Assembly: GCF_022662495.1 (NCBI RefSeq)
Contig: NZ_JAKPBU010000007.1
Span: forward strand, 124,001 to 188,000
Source: Lysobacter sp. M2-1
Lineage (GTDB): Bacteria > Pseudomonadota > Gammaproteobacteria > Xanthomonadales > Xanthomonadaceae
Direction of reading: 5' to 3'
DNA: 64,000 nucleotides
In this document: piece after piece, positions 1 to 13,199 of the stretch
Layout of the letters: each line of letters starts with the position of its first letter
Numbering within the stretch: position 1 is the first letter of the stretch
Translations under genes and position numbers: made by a program
The notes under the pieces: generated by a model
Seen by the model: only the letters and a program-made list of their open reading frames with translations
Databases searched by the model: none
What the model was told of the DNA's origin: nothing

Positions 1-453
1 TATCCGACCAGTTACGATCGCCACATCCATCGTTTCGCGGACTTCAACGCCGGCTGGTATGCCAGCCGCAACGCGGCGTTCCAGGCCGCAGTGACCGAGG
101 CCAGCGGCGTGGCGCTAGCGCTGGACGGCGACATCGTGCTCGAAGGCGGCCGGGTCGGTGCCACCGAAGCTGCAGTGCGCTCCCTGGCGCCGCAGCTCGA
201 CATGAGCCACGAGGCGATCCACAGGCAACTGCTCGCAGGCGATCGACTGGAGTTCGAACGGACCGAGCTCTATCGGCGTGTGTTTGCGCTGGCCGAGCAG
301 CGGGCCGGTCGCGCGTTGCCGCGTGCGGTGATCCCGCGGATCACCCTGCAAAGCCCAAAGATCACGCGCGAGCTGACCACCGAATGGTTCGCCACCCGGG
401 TGCAGACGCGCTACCAGCGCTGCATGAACAGGGCGTTCGCCAGCCGGACCTGA
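1..453 (+). CDS. C-terminal part of a DUF1615-like protein
   Basis: The reading frame is open from the first base of the window and stops with TGA at 451-453, so the start lies outside and about 150 residues are visible. The segment contains RFADFNAGWYASRNAAFQ near its beginning and LPRAVIPRITLQSPKITREL near its end. These resemble, from memory, the conserved C-terminal part of the DUF1615 family, which are usually envelope lipoproteins of unknown function; a signal sequence cannot be checked here. The internal GTG at 91 is not a credible start because the conserved motif lies before it. The family name is a moderate-confidence recognition; coding on this strand is clear. Confidence 0.65.
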   Translation, partial: YPTSYDRHIHRFADFNAGWYASRNAAFQAAVTEASGVALALDGDIVLEGGRVGATEAAVRSLAPQLDMSHEAIHRQLLAGDRLEFERTELYRRVFALAEQRAGRALPRAVIPRITLQSPKITRELTTEWFATRVQTRYQRCMNRAFASRT

Positions 454-502
454 TCACACCGGCTATGGCGATGACAACAGCATCGCCCGCCATGGCCACT
501 GA

Positions 503-1159
503 TCAGCTCCGCGACTCGACCAGCAGTTCCAGGTCGGCGACGAAGTCGCGGTAGGCCTGCTCCCGTCCAGCCGAATCGCGTTGGCGCAACACCCACGACG
601 GATGCACGGTCGCGAAGCCACGCGCACCTCCCGGCAGTTCCTGCCATGTCCCACGCTCGCGCATCAGGCCGAACCCCGAGCCGAACACAGCCTTGGCGGC
701 GATCGCGCCCAGGCAAACGACGATATCGGGCTTGATCCGACTCAGCTCGCCTTCCAGCCAGGCATGGCATGCGCGCACATGTGCCGACGCGGGGCTGCGA
801 TGCAGGCGGAACTTGCCGCGCATCTCGAAGCGGAAATGCTTGACCGCGTTGGTAACGTACATCGCAGACCGATCCAGGCCGAGCTCGGCGATCGCCTTAT
901 CGAACAGCTTGCCGGCGGAACCGACGAACGGCCGCCCCTGCAGGTCCTCCTCGTTGCCCGGCTGTTCCCCCACTACCAGCACCCGCGCCCTGGCCGGACC
1001 TTCGCCGAACACGGTCTGGGTCGCGTCCTTCCACAGCTCGCAGTTGCGGCAACCCTTCGCGGCGGAGCGCAGCGCGGCCAGACTGTTGCCTGTGGTCATC
1101 GGTGCTTTCACCGTTGTCCGGACACGCGACTCCGTGTTCGCGGGCTTGCGCTTGGCCAT
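503..1159 (-). CDS. UdgX-type uracil-DNA glycosylase
   Basis: The 218-residue product belongs to the Fe-S uracil-DNA glycosylase superfamily and removes uracil from DNA. Motif A is GEQPG at 64-68 and the C-terminal motif is HPSWVLR at 186-192. Cysteines at 37, 40, 131 and 149 fit the [4Fe-4S] ligands. The UdgX subfamily is indicated by GEQPG rather than GEAPG and by the insert RGKFRLH (114-120). In described UdgX proteins this insert is KRRIH and its histidine forms a covalent bond with the abasic sugar; His120 is kept here although the neighbours differ. The start ATG at 1159 (MAKRK) is chosen over upstream in-frame codons because the upstream residues look non-coding. It lies 240 bp downstream of lhr on the same strand. 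Confidence 0.88.
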   Translation of the reverse strand: MAKRKPANTESRVRTTVKAPMTTGNSLAALRSAAKGCRNCELWKDATQTVFGEGPARARVLVVGEQPGNEEDLQGRPFVGSAGKLFDKAIAELGLDRSAMYVTNAVKHFRFEMRGKFRLHRSPASAHVRACHAWLEGELSRIKPDIVVCLGAIAAKAVFGSGFGLMRERGTWQELPGGARGFATVHPSWVLRQRDSAGREQAYRDFVADLELLVESRS

Positions 1160-1324
1160 CGTCTGATTCCTCGTACTCGGCGCGTAGAAGACCAGGTGCG
1201 CGCCGGACGAAATGATGATTCCCTGCGATAGTGAGAATCGGCTCGGCTTGAGCCCTGTGCAGAGTATCGACGCCATCGCGTGGCCAGCGCGTCGACGGGG
1301 CGTAACGGTACCCGCGTGCTCGCC

Positions 1325-1344
1325 AAAAAGGCGGGGAATCCCCG
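1325..1344 (-). terminator. possible lhr terminator
   Basis: Read on the minus strand, a short hairpin CGGGG-ATT-CCCCG (1332-1344) is followed by CCTTTTT, 55 bp after the lhr stop codon. This is the usual form of a weak rho-independent terminator. It would separate lhr from the udgX-like gene. Confidence 0.5.
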
Positions 1345-1399
1345 GTTGCATCTACGAGGCCATGCTACGGCCTGGGTCATGCGGCAAGTGCTTGCAAGC

Positions 1400-6001
<4,602 letters not shown>

Positions 6002-6258
6002 CGCGGAATTATCCCAGCCCGCGGCGGCGGCTGGGTGAACTGCGTCCTGGAACACCAAACGGAATTGACCCTGCATCGACGCAGGTTGCGCGCACCCGAT
6101 CTCAGATCATGCGACGCAGCCCGGCTACGAGCGCCGTCCGTCGGAGCTAACGCCAGCTTTACCCGCGCGGATTCCCGTCTGCGGAAGCCAAGGCGGTGGC
6201 CCAGGCTTCCTCGATGCGGGTCCAGAGCTGCTCTTCGCCCGGCGGCGGGGGAAAGGGA

Positions 6259-7380
6259 CTATCTCGGCGCCAGGTAGCCGCCTGGCACGCCGCGTGGCGA
6301 GAGCACCACCTGCCACAGTTGGATACGGCGCGCGCGGAAGCTGGCCATCGAGCCCGCCAGGTAATAGCGCCACATGCGGCGGAATCGCTCGTCGTAGCGC
6401 GCAGGCAGTTCATCCCATGCCGCTTCCACGTTCGCGCGCCACGCCTGCAGTGTGAGGTCATAGTCGGTGCCGAAACCGTGCCAGTCCTCGATCACGAACA
6501 GGCCTTCGACCGCCCTGGCGATCTGCGCGGCGGAGGGGAGCATCGAATTGGGGAAGATGTAGCGCCCTATCCACGGGTCGGTCCGGTGGCGCGAGACGTT
6601 GCTGCCGATGCTGTGCAGCAGGAACAGGCCATCGCCGCGCAGGCTGCGCTTCACCACCTCGAAATAGGCGCGGTAGTTCTTGACCCCGACGTGCTCGAAC
6701 ATGCCGACCGAAAAAACGTGGTCGAAACGCTCGTCCAGTTCGCGGTAATCCTGCAGCCGGATCTCCACCGGCAGGCCGGCGCAAAGCTCGCGGGCGAGCG
6801 CGGCCTGTTCCTTCGACACGGTGATGCCCACGCCGCTGACCCCATAGCGCTCGGCCGCGAACCTGAGCGCCTCGCCCCATCCGCAGCCGATATCGAGCAC
6901 GCGCATGCCCGGCTTCAGACCGAGCTTGCGGCAGATCAGGTCGAGCTTGGCCTCCTGCGCCGCGTCCAGGTCTTCCGCACGGCGCCAGTAGCCGCAGCTG
7001 TAGACCATGCGGCGCCCGAGCATGGCCCGGTAAAGATCGTTGCCGAGGTCGTAATGGCGCTCGCCGATCTCGAAGCTGTGCCGACGATCCTGCTGGTTGG
7101 TCAGCCAGGCGCGAATGGCGTCGAACGCATCGGCCAGGCTGTGGACCTGCTCGTCCACATGCGCGTCGAGCAGACGGAACAGGAGCCCATCGAGCGAGCG
7201 GGCATCCCACCAGCCGTCCATGTAGGCCTCACCCAGACCCAGCGAGCCCTGCGCCAGCACCCGCGGGTAGAAACCGGGGTGGTGGACCTGCATGTCCCAG
7301 TCGCGGTCTCCGTCCAGGCGCACGTCGGCCGGCCCGAGCAGGGCCTGCAGGCGCCGGCGATAGCGGTCGTGCGTGCGCAT
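6259..7380 (-). CDS. cfa: cyclopropane-fatty-acyl-phospholipid synthase
   Basis: The 373-residue product uses S-adenosylmethionine to add a methylene bridge to unsaturated acyl chains of membrane phospholipids. The SAM-binding motif VLDIGCGWG is at 161-169, and the family signatures HYDLGNDLY (109-117) and MVYSCGYW (125-132) are present. Length is close to E. coli Cfa (about 380). ATG at 7380 starts the protein; no better start is visible. It stands alone: lhr starts in the same direction 257 bp downstream (6001), and the DUF3298 gene lies upstream. The 257-bp gap 6002-6258 holds no gene I can support. Confidence 0.95.
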   Translation of the reverse strand: MRTHDRYRRRLQALLGPADVRLDGDRDWDMQVHHPGFYPRVLAQGSLGLGEAYMDGWWDARSLDGLLFRLLDAHVDEQVHSLADAFDAIRAWLTNQQDRRHSFEIGERHYDLGNDLYRAMLGRRMVYSCGYWRRAEDLDAAQEAKLDLICRKLGLKPGMRVLDIGCGWGEALRFAAERYGVSGVGITVSKEQAALARELCAGLPVEIRLQDYRELDERFDHVFSVGMFEHVGVKNYRAYFEVVKRSLRGDGLFLLHSIGSNVSRHRTDPWIGRYIFPNSMLPSAAQIARAVEGLFVIEDWHGFGTDYDLTLQAWRANVEAAWDELPARYDERFRRMWRYYLAGSMASFRARRIQLWQVVLSPRGVPGGYLAPR

Positions 7381-7436
7381 GACTGCGCGGGATTATCCAC
7401 CCGCAGCCGCCGGTTTTGCATCCGGGCTGCCTCGGC

Positions 7437-8261
7437 TCAGCCGGTGGCGAACAGACCGCGGTAGGCGGGCGCGACGTTCGGCAAGAGCACGTTCGCCGGC
7501 ACCTCCACGGTCTGGGTGCCGTCGGCGTACGGTCCGACCTGGTAGGGCGGAAACACGAAGCGCAGGGCGCGGATGCGGCCGTCGGCGGCAAGCACCGGCT
7601 CGAACTGGGCGAAGTTTGCGGCGTCGGGCAGCGTGCCTTCCTCGATCATGCGGCCGGCGTTCTTGAGCAGATCGGCTCGTTCGGCGGGGTCCATGTCCTC
7701 GGCGTCGATACGCTGGGACAGGCTGGTATGCAGCTGTTCGCGGGCGTAGTCCGAAATCGCCTGCCAGGCCTTCGGGTCGGGGATCAGCTCGGCCGCGGTC
7801 AACAGGCGCTGCTCGGGTGGCAGCCAGACGAAGCGCGCGATCAGCGGATTGCCGTGCGCGCCACCGGTATAGCTGCTGCCATCGGCCGCGATCGCCACCA
7901 CGCCCGGCGTTTCCACCAGCTGGGTGAAGCTCAGCGACAGGTCGTAAGGTGCCGGCGGCGGCTCCGCCCCGAGGCCATCGACGGCCTGCTGCAACTCGGT
8001 CCGCGCGGCATCGGAATATTTCTTCAGTTCCGCCGCCAGTCCCGGGTATTTGTTGACCGTGGGCGGGTAGCTGATGCCGACGATGTAGCGCGGATCGCGT
8101 TCGGACACATCCTTGAGCTGCACCGCGGGTGGCGGCGCCGTCGTGGTGGTTGCGGGGGCCGGACCCGCGGGTTCGGGTGCCGGTGCCTCGCGCCGGCAGG
8201 CTGCTGCCAGCACGGCGCACAGGGCAAGGAGGAGCAGTCGATTCCCCAAGACGCGTGCCAT
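7437..8261 (-). CDS. DUF3298/RsiV-like lipoprotein
   Basis: The protein has about 274 residues from the ATG at 8261; an in-frame ATG four codons upstream (8273) is an equally possible start, and neither has a strong ribosome-binding site. It begins with a hydrophobic signal sequence ending LAAAC, a permissive lipobox, then an alanine/proline/threonine-rich linker. The folded part has the features of DUF4163/DUF3298 proteins, with ISYPP, a DLSLSFTQL strand, SYTGGAHG (the conserved GGAHG of the family) and a C-terminal FVFPPYQVGPYADG. Relatives include extracytoplasmic parts of RsiV and of peptidoglycan deacetylases. No catalytic domain is attached here, so the function is unknown; an envelope location is likely. 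Confidence 0.85.
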   Translation of the reverse strand: MARVLGNRLLLLALCAVLAAACRREAPAPEPAGPAPATTTTAPPPAVQLKDVSERDPRYIVGISYPPTVNKYPGLAAELKKYSDAARTELQQAVDGLGAEPPPAPYDLSLSFTQLVETPGVVAIAADGSSYTGGAHGNPLIARFVWLPPEQRLLTAAELIPDPKAWQAISDYAREQLHTSLSQRIDAEDMDPAERADLLKNAGRMIEEGTLPDAANFAQFEPVLAADGRIRALRFVFPPYQVGPYADGTQTVEVPANVLLPNVAPAYRGLFATG

Positions 8262-8428
8262 CGGTCGATCCATCGTTCGCAACGTATTGGGGCGAAACGT
8301 TAGCGCGGACGATGTGATGCCGTCATCCACACAGGCAAAAGAAAACCGCGCCGCGATCAAGTATCCGTCGCAACTGCTACCAGGCCGCCGCAGCGGCCCT
8401 GGAAACACACGAGACGTAACTCCTTCCA

Positions 8429-8456
8429 AAAGAAAACCCGGCCGGAGCCGGGTTTC
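8429..8456 (-). terminator. rho-independent terminator of the csp gene
   Basis: On the minus strand a G+C-rich stem (AACCCGGC, TCC loop, GCCGGGTT) is followed directly by TTCTTTT. It lies 24 bp after the stop of the cold-shock gene. This is a strong, standard terminator. Confidence 0.85.
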
Positions 8457-8479
8457 CATGGTCTTGCCTTGCAGACGGA

Positions 8480-8692
8480 TCAGACCGCCTGCACCTCATC
8501 GGCCTGCAGGCCCTTCTGGCCCTGCACTACCTTGAAGCTGACCCGCTGGCCTTCCTGCAGCGACTTGAAGCCGGTGCCCTGGATGGAGCGGAAGTGCACG
8601 AACAGGTCAGGACCGCTTTCGGGGGTGATGAAACCAAAACCCTTGGCGTCGTTGAACCACTTGACGGTGCCATTCTGGCGTTCGTCGGCCAT
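8480..8692 (-). CDS. CspA-family cold-shock protein
   Basis: The 70-residue single-domain protein binds single-stranded RNA and DNA. RNP1 is KGFGFI (17-22) and RNP2 is LFVHF (30-34), the two aromatic nucleic-acid-binding motifs. The ribosome-binding site CAAGGAG stands about 8 bases before ATG 8692. The upstream region to about 8841 would give a leader of roughly 150 bases if the promoter proposed below is right; long leaders are typical of cold-regulated csp genes. A clear terminator follows, so the gene is a single transcription unit. Whether it is cold-induced cannot be told from sequence. Confidence 0.97.
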   Translation of the reverse strand: MADERQNGTVKWFNDAKGFGFITPESGPDLFVHFRSIQGTGFKSLQEGQRVSFKVVQGQKGLQADEVQAV

Positions 8693-8846
8693 TTGCGTAA
8701 CTCCTTGAAACAGTTTGATGGAACACGGCCACGGTCGCGGCCGAGACTGTCGAGCAAGGGGTAACGCGAACGATGTAGCGGATCACAGGATCTACCGCAT
8801 CGGAGCCACGATGTACCGTGATCCCGGCTTGAAACAGTGCGCGCAC

Positions 8847-8875
8847 GATACATCACTTTTGAGCGCGAATGTGAA
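8847..8875 (-). promoter_or_regulatory. candidate csp promoter with long leader
   Basis: On the minus strand TTCACA (8870-8875, five of six consensus -35 bases) is separated by 17 bases from TGTATC (8847-8852, three of six -10 bases). The start of transcription would be about 148 bases before the csp ATG. The -10 match is weak, so this is tentative. Confidence 0.35.
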
Positions 8876-8899
8876 TGGGCGGCATGACCCCGGGCAGGG

Positions 8900-9613
8900 C
8901 TACCAGTCCTGCAGGTCCGGAACCAGGCCGCGCAGCTCCGCATCGGTCAGGTTTCGCCACTGCCCGGGTTTGAGGTGGCCCAGCTTCACGCCGCCGATCC
9001 GCACCCGCAGCAGCTGCTTGACCCGGTAGCCGAAGTGCGCGGCCATGAGCCGGATCTGGCGATTGAGACCCTGGGTCAGCACGATCCGGAAGCCCTGGCT
9101 CCCCAGCTTGCCGGTCTTGCACGGCAGGGTGACCTGCCCGTGCACCGGCACCCCGCGGCTCATGCCACGCAGGAACTCGGGCGTGACCGGATGGTTCACG
9201 ACCACCAGATATTCCTTCTCCAGCCGGCTTTCGGCGCGCAGGATCCGGTTGACGATGTCGCCGTTGCTGGTGAGCAGGATCAGGCCTTCGGAATCTTTGT
9301 CCAGCCGGCCGATCGGGAAGATGCGCTCGGCGTGGCCTACGAAGTCGACGATGTTGTCCTTGACCCCGGCTTCGGTGGTGCAGGTGATGCCGACCGGCTT
9401 GTTGAGCGCGATGTACACGTGCCGGCGCCGACCCTTGGCCGCGGTGCGCGCCTGCAGGCGGTTGCCGTCGATCCGGACGTCGTCTTCCTCGCCCAGCTCC
9501 GCGCCGATGCGCGCGCGCAGGCCGTTGACCGTGACCCGGCCCTCGGAGATGAGGCGGTCCGCCTCGCGCCGCGAGGCGAATCCGGTGTCGCTGATGTATT
9601 TGTTCAGGCGCAT
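8900..9613 (-). CDS. rluF: RluF-like 23S rRNA pseudouridine synthase
   Basis: The 237-residue protein has an N-terminal S4 RNA-binding domain (1-60: MRLNKYISDTGFASRREADR) and a RsuA/RluF-type catalytic domain. The catalytic motif GRLDKDSEGL spans 102-111, with Asp105 the nucleophile. The signature LTQGLNRQIRLMAAHFGYRV and the EYLVVVNHPVTPEFLRGMS stretch match RluF, which makes pseudouridine 2604 of 23S rRNA, better than RluB or RluE. It is convergent with nothing and stands between csp and a small GNAT gene on the same strand. Confidence 0.93.
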   Translation of the reverse strand: MRLNKYISDTGFASRREADRLISEGRVTVNGLRARIGAELGEEDDVRIDGNRLQARTAAKGRRRHVYIALNKPVGITCTTEAGVKDNIVDFVGHAERIFPIGRLDKDSEGLILLTSNGDIVNRILRAESRLEKEYLVVVNHPVTPEFLRGMSRGVPVHGQVTLPCKTGKLGSQGFRIVLTQGLNRQIRLMAAHFGYRVKQLLRVRIGGVKLGHLKPGQWRNLTDAELRGLVPDLQDW

Positions 9614-9655
9614 GCGGCGCGCATGCTGTCACAAGCGCGCCGCATTCGGAACCGG

Positions 9656-9940
9656 CTATTCCCGCAGGTCGGCGTACTCGGGGTGCGTGTCGAAGTAGCG
9701 TGCTGCGTAGGAACAGCGCGGGATCACCTTCAGGCCGGCCGCGCGCGCGTACTCGAGCGCCGCCTGCACCAGGGCGCCGGCAATGCCGCGCCCGCCGATC
9801 GCCTCAGGTACGGCCGTGTGGGTGATGACGATGGCGCCCTCGCCCGCCTTGTATTGGAGGTAGCCCTCCTCGTCGTCGACCACGACGCTGAAGCGTCGCG
9901 CAGCGGCGTCGTGGCGGATCCGGTCAGCGATTCCAGTCAT
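9656..9940 (-). CDS. small GNAT-fold N-acetyltransferase (YjdJ/GTN10 type)
   Basis: The 94-residue protein begins at ATG 9940 (MTGIADRIRHD). It has the compact form of the GNAT subgroup represented by YjdJ: strands SVVVDDEEGYLQYK, ITHTAVPEAIGGRGIAGAL (the acetyl-CoA pyrophosphate-binding loop with GGRGIAG) and VIPRCSYAARYFDTHPEYADL. The substrate is unknown. An upstream in-frame extension up to 10156 is rejected because it is arginine/serine-rich and overlaps the neighbouring gene. Confidence 0.9.
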   Translation of the reverse strand: MTGIADRIRHDAAARRFSVVVDDEEGYLQYKAGEGAIVITHTAVPEAIGGRGIAGALVQAALEYARAAGLKVIPRCSYAARYFDTHPEYADLRE

Positions 9941-9959
9941 GGGATGTCTGGCGCCCGCC

Positions 9960-10655
9960 TCAACGGCTGTCGCGCTTGCCCTGGTTGTGGCGACCCTGGG
10001 TACCGATGCTGCCCTGGATGGCCTGCATTCGGCTCTCGCCCGCATGCAGTTCACCCGCCTTCTGGGCGGCCTCGTCCGACTGGAAGCCAGGCTGCGGCGC
10101 CTGTCCCGGAGCAGCACCCAGCGCCTGCCAGGGCGGCGGCTGGCGGTCGTGCTCATGCTTGGCTTCGAGCAGCGCGCGGGTGTTGGCCAGCGCCTGTTCG
10201 GGGGTGATCTTCCGCTTGCGGGCAGCGTTGCCGGTGCCCTGCTTCGCAGGTACTTTCTTTAGCGGCGGTTTTCTGCCGGCTGCCGGTTTCTTGGCCACTG
10301 ACTTCTTGGCCACTGACTTCTTGGCCACTGACTTCTTGGCCACTGACTTCTTGGCCACTGACTTCTTGGCCACTGACTTCTTGGCCACTGACTTCTTGGC
10401 CACCGATTTCTTGATCGCCGGCCTCTTGCTGGTTGCCGGCTTCTGTGCCGTCTTCTTGGCTGCAGGCTTCTTGACTGCGACCTTCTTCGCCGATGGCTTC
10501 CGGTCCGCGGTACGACTCGCGGCCTTTGCCGGGGTTTTCTTCGCGACGGCCCGGCGTTTCGTCGCGCCAGCCTTCGCGGCGGTCTTGGGGGCGGTCTTCT
10601 TCGTGGTCTGCTTCGTGCCAGCCTTGCGAGCGGCGGGTTTTTTGCGTGTTGCCAT
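9960..10655 (-). CDS. histone H1-like lysine/alanine-rich protein
   Basis: The 231-residue protein starts at ATG 10655 ([11 protein letters not shown]). Residues 1-150 are almost only K, A, P, T, S, R and V, a composition shared with bacterial histone H1-like and AlgP-type nucleoid proteins that bind DNA through disordered basic tails. Residues 82-121 are eight copies of KKSVA/AKKSV coded by a 15-bp tandem repeat. The last 80 residues are different: glutamine-rich, with [31 protein letters not shown], which recalls short conserved segments of uncharacterised proteins in this group. DNA binding is inference from composition. Confidence 0.8.
   Translation of the reverse strand: MATRKKPAARKAGTKQTTKKTAPKTAAKAGATKRRAVAKKTPAKAASRTADRKPSAKKVAVKKPAAKKTAQKPATSKRPAIKKSVAKKSVAKKSVAKKSVAKKSVAKKSVAKKSVAKKSVAKKPAAGRKPPLKKVPAKQGTGNAARKRKITPEQALANTRALLEAKHEHDRQPPPWQALGAAPGQAPQPGFQSDEAAQKAGELHAGESRMQAIQGSIGTQGRHNQGKRDSR
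10291..10410. repeat. 15-bp tandem repeat in the histone-like gene
   Basis: Eight head-to-tail copies of TTGGCCACTGACTTC fill 10291-10410. The first seven are identical; the eighth has two changes. Being a multiple of three, the array can gain or lose units without breaking the frame. Confidence 0.97.
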
Positions 10656-10800
10656 GCTTCGCTCCTCTGCGGCGGATTGCGGGGACACGTGACCAGTTAC
10701 CACGCCGTCCATTCACGCGAAGTGATCGCGGGCGCTCGAGGCGATGCGATCTACAGGCCCCACAATGATGCCGCGCCAGTCACGCCGGCGAACAACCGAC

Positions 10801-11412
10801 TCAGCGGAAAGACGGCTGCATCAGCCGCTGCATGAAGAGTCCGAGCACGTCCGGCTCCAGCAGCAGGGTGAACATCACGCCGTACGCGGCGCCCCACAGG
10901 TGGGCGCTATGGTTGACGTTGTCGGTGCCATGCCGGTCCATCCAGATCGAGTAGCCGATATAGGCCACCGCATACAGCACCGCCGGCACGGGCAGGAAGA
11001 ACACATAGATCAGCGACCAAGGCGCGAACAGGATGTAGCTAAACAGCACCGCCGAAACCGCGCCGGACGCACCCAGGCTGCGGTAGCCGCTGTCGTGGCG
11101 GTGATTCATGTAGGTCGGCAGGATCGCGATCACGATCGCCGACAGGTAGAAGGCGATGAAGCCGACCAGGCCGATCTTCTCCACGAACACCGGCTCGATC
11201 GCGCGTCCGAAGAAGAACAGCGTGATCATGTTGAACAGCAGGTGCTGGCCGTCGGCATGGATGAAGCCGTGTGTCACCAGGCGGTCGTACTGCCTGTTGC
11301 GGTCGATCGCGGGTGGCCACAGGATCAGCCGGTCGAGCAGCACGCGGTTGTTGAACGCCTGCCACGACACCAGCACGGTGACGCCGATCAGCAGGAAGGT
11401 GGCGATGGGCAT
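10801..11412 (-). CDS. rhomboid-family intramembrane serine protease
   Basis: The 203-residue membrane protein cleaves other membrane proteins within the bilayer. The catalytic serine is Ser116 in GASG (114-117), and the partner histidine is His171 in NHSAHLWGAAYG. HLLFNM (57-62) supplies the conserved His and Asn that line the oxyanion site. About six hydrophobic segments are visible, the core rhomboid number. The stop of the upstream POT transporter gene lies 18 bp before its start, so the two may be co-transcribed, although no functional link is known. Confidence 0.92.
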   Translation of the reverse strand: MPIATFLLIGVTVLVSWQAFNNRVLLDRLILWPPAIDRNRQYDRLVTHGFIHADGQHLLFNMITLFFFGRAIEPVFVEKIGLVGFIAFYLSAIVIAILPTYMNHRHDSGYRSLGASGAVSAVLFSYILFAPWSLIYVFFLPVPAVLYAVAYIGYSIWMDRHGTDNVNHSAHLWGAAYGVMFTLLLEPDVLGLFMQRLMQPSFR

Positions 11413-11430
11413 CGGTGGAGTCCTTGCCGG

Positions 11431-13053
11431 TCAGGCCGCCACGGGGCGGTAGTTGTCCTGCATGCGGTAATTGCGCGCGTACAGTGCGAACGCCGCCGCA
11501 GCGGCGAAGGCGAATGCGGCGAAGAAGAACATCAGGAACGCGTTCTCGCTGTACCCGGTACCGGCGATCCATGTGGTAACGCCGTCGTTGCGCACCGCCG
11601 CGTTGGTCATCAGCACCCACAGGCTGCCGAAGGTGCTGGCGAGGTACCAGAACGCCATGATGATGCCCTTCATGCCCTGGGTGGCCTGGCTGTAGGCGAA
11701 CTCGAGCGCGGTGGCCGACACCAGCACCTCGCCGAAGGTCAGCAGCAGGTAGGGCAGCATCTGCCAGGCCAGCGACGTCGATGCACCGCTGTCGATGCTC
11801 AGCTGGATCAGGCCTGCGCCGATCCAGGCAAAGCCCGAGAACGCGATGCCCCAGCCCATGCGCCTGAGCGCGCTCGGTTCCCAGCCCATCCGCCGCAGCG
11901 CGGGATACAGCACGATGTTGTTGAACGGGATGATCAGCATCACCAGCAACGGGTTGAGCGCCTGCATCTGACCGGCTTCCTTCACCAGGAAGCTCGGCCA
12001 CCACCACTGGTCGTGCGGCACGGTCATCGCCTTGCCCTGGATCACCCAGGTGGAGGCCTTCTGATCGAACAGCGACCAGAACGGCGTGGTCAGCGCGAAC
12101 ACGATGATGATCCGCAGCACCGCGCGCACGCTGTCGACGGCTGCGTCCGCGTGCCTGCCGCGCGCGCGCTCGAGCTGCATCGACACGCCGATGCCGCCGA
12201 AGGCGATCAGCACCCCGAGCGCCACGCAGGCACTGATGACGAAGCCGAAATCCTCCGGCCAGAACGCCGGTCGCAGCGCCCAGCACAGCAGGATCGCCAC
12301 GGCGAGGACCCCGCCGGCAATGGCGACCGCCAGGCCAGGCCTGCCCTGCCCGGCCGCCTGAGAGGTCAAGGCGGTGCGGGCCACGTTGTAGAACGAATCC
12401 GGGTCCTCGCCCCGGGTCGGCGGCACGCGTACGTACTGCTTGCGGCCGAGCCAAAAGATCAGCGTGGCGATGAACATCAGCACGCCGGGAATGCCGAACG
12501 CCACCGCCGGCCCGTAGTTGCGCAGGAACAGTGGCATCAGCAGCGAGGCGAAAAAGCTGCCGAAGTTGATCGTCCAGTAGAAGAAGTCGAACACGATCTT
12601 CGCCAGGGACTTGTTCGACTGGTCGAACTGGTCACCCACGAACGACACCACCAGCGGCTTGATCCCGCCCGAACCCAACGCGATCAGGAACAGCCCGGTG
12701 TAGAAGCCCTGGCGATTGTCGTCGAACAGCGCCAGGCAGGCATGACCGGCGCAGTAGACCAGCGAGAACCACAGCACGGTGTTGTACTTGCCGAAAAACC
12801 GGTCGGACAACCAGCCGCCCAGCAGCGGGAAGAAATAAACACCGATGACGAAACTGTGGAAGATGTCCTTGGCGGCGCCTTCGCGTTCGCCTTCGGGAAC
12901 GTAGGCCAGGATCACGCTGCTGATCAGGAACTGCACCAGGATGTTGCGCATCCCGTAGAAGCTGAACCGCTCGCAGGCCTCGTTGCCGATGATGTACGGC
13001 ACCTGCCTAGGCAGGCGGGCCCTGGGCGGTGCGTCAGCGGCGATCGTCGTCAT
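11431..13053 (-). CDS. POT/PTR-family proton-dependent peptide transporter
   Basis: The 540-residue major-facilitator protein imports di- or tripeptides with protons. The family signature ACERFSFYGMRNIL (27-40) carries the conserved ExxERFxYYG motif of peptide transporters. About fourteen hydrophobic helices are visible, with a charged loop near residues 220-240. The start at ATG 13053 is the only convincing one. Upstream it is bounded by a REP-like palindrome. The exact substrate cannot be read from sequence. Confidence 0.93.
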   Translation of the reverse strand: MTTIAADAPPRARLPRQVPYIIGNEACERFSFYGMRNILVQFLISSVILAYVPEGEREGAAKDIFHSFVIGVYFFPLLGGWLSDRFFGKYNTVLWFSLVYCAGHACLALFDDNRQGFYTGLFLIALGSGGIKPLVVSFVGDQFDQSNKSLAKIVFDFFYWTINFGSFFASLLMPLFLRNYGPAVAFGIPGVLMFIATLIFWLGRKQYVRVPPTRGEDPDSFYNVARTALTSQAAGQGRPGLAVAIAGGVLAVAILLCWALRPAFWPEDFGFVISACVALGVLIAFGGIGVSMQLERARGRHADAAVDSVRAVLRIIIVFALTTPFWSLFDQKASTWVIQGKAMTVPHDQWWWPSFLVKEAGQMQALNPLLVMLIIPFNNIVLYPALRRMGWEPSALRRMGWGIAFSGFAWIGAGLIQLSIDSGASTSLAWQMLPYLLLTFGEVLVSATALEFAYSQATQGMKGIIMAFWYLASTFGSLWVLMTNAAVRNDGVTTWIAGTGYSENAFLMFFFAAFAFAAAAAFALYARNYRMQDNYRPVAA

Positions 13054-13093
13054 TCGGCGGTCCGTGGTTCAGGCCGGGCAAGCCTAACCCAAG

Positions 13094-13199
13094 CGTGGGA
13101 GCGAGGGCAGTCACGACTTTGGGAGCGGCATTGGCCGCGAATCCCGTTGGCCCACCCACAAGCACAAGAGCATTCGCGGCCAGGTCCGCTCCCAGCTAC
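13094..13199. repeat. REP-like palindromic element
   Basis: Two forward heads, GTGGGAGCGAGGGCAGTCACG and TTGGGAGCGGCATTGGCCGC, face one reverse head ending GGCCAGGTCCGCTCCCAGC. The element fills the gap between the divergent-looking ends of the GST gene and the POT gene start. Its right end contains the stop codon of the GST gene (13196-13198). Confidence 0.8.

Noticed and set aside
6002-6258. A possible short gene between lhr and cfa
   Set aside because: Some frames are open, but none has a start, a ribosome-binding site or a recognisable sequence.
10291-10410. CRISPR-like array
   Set aside because: The 15-bp units have no spacers and form a coding tandem repeat.
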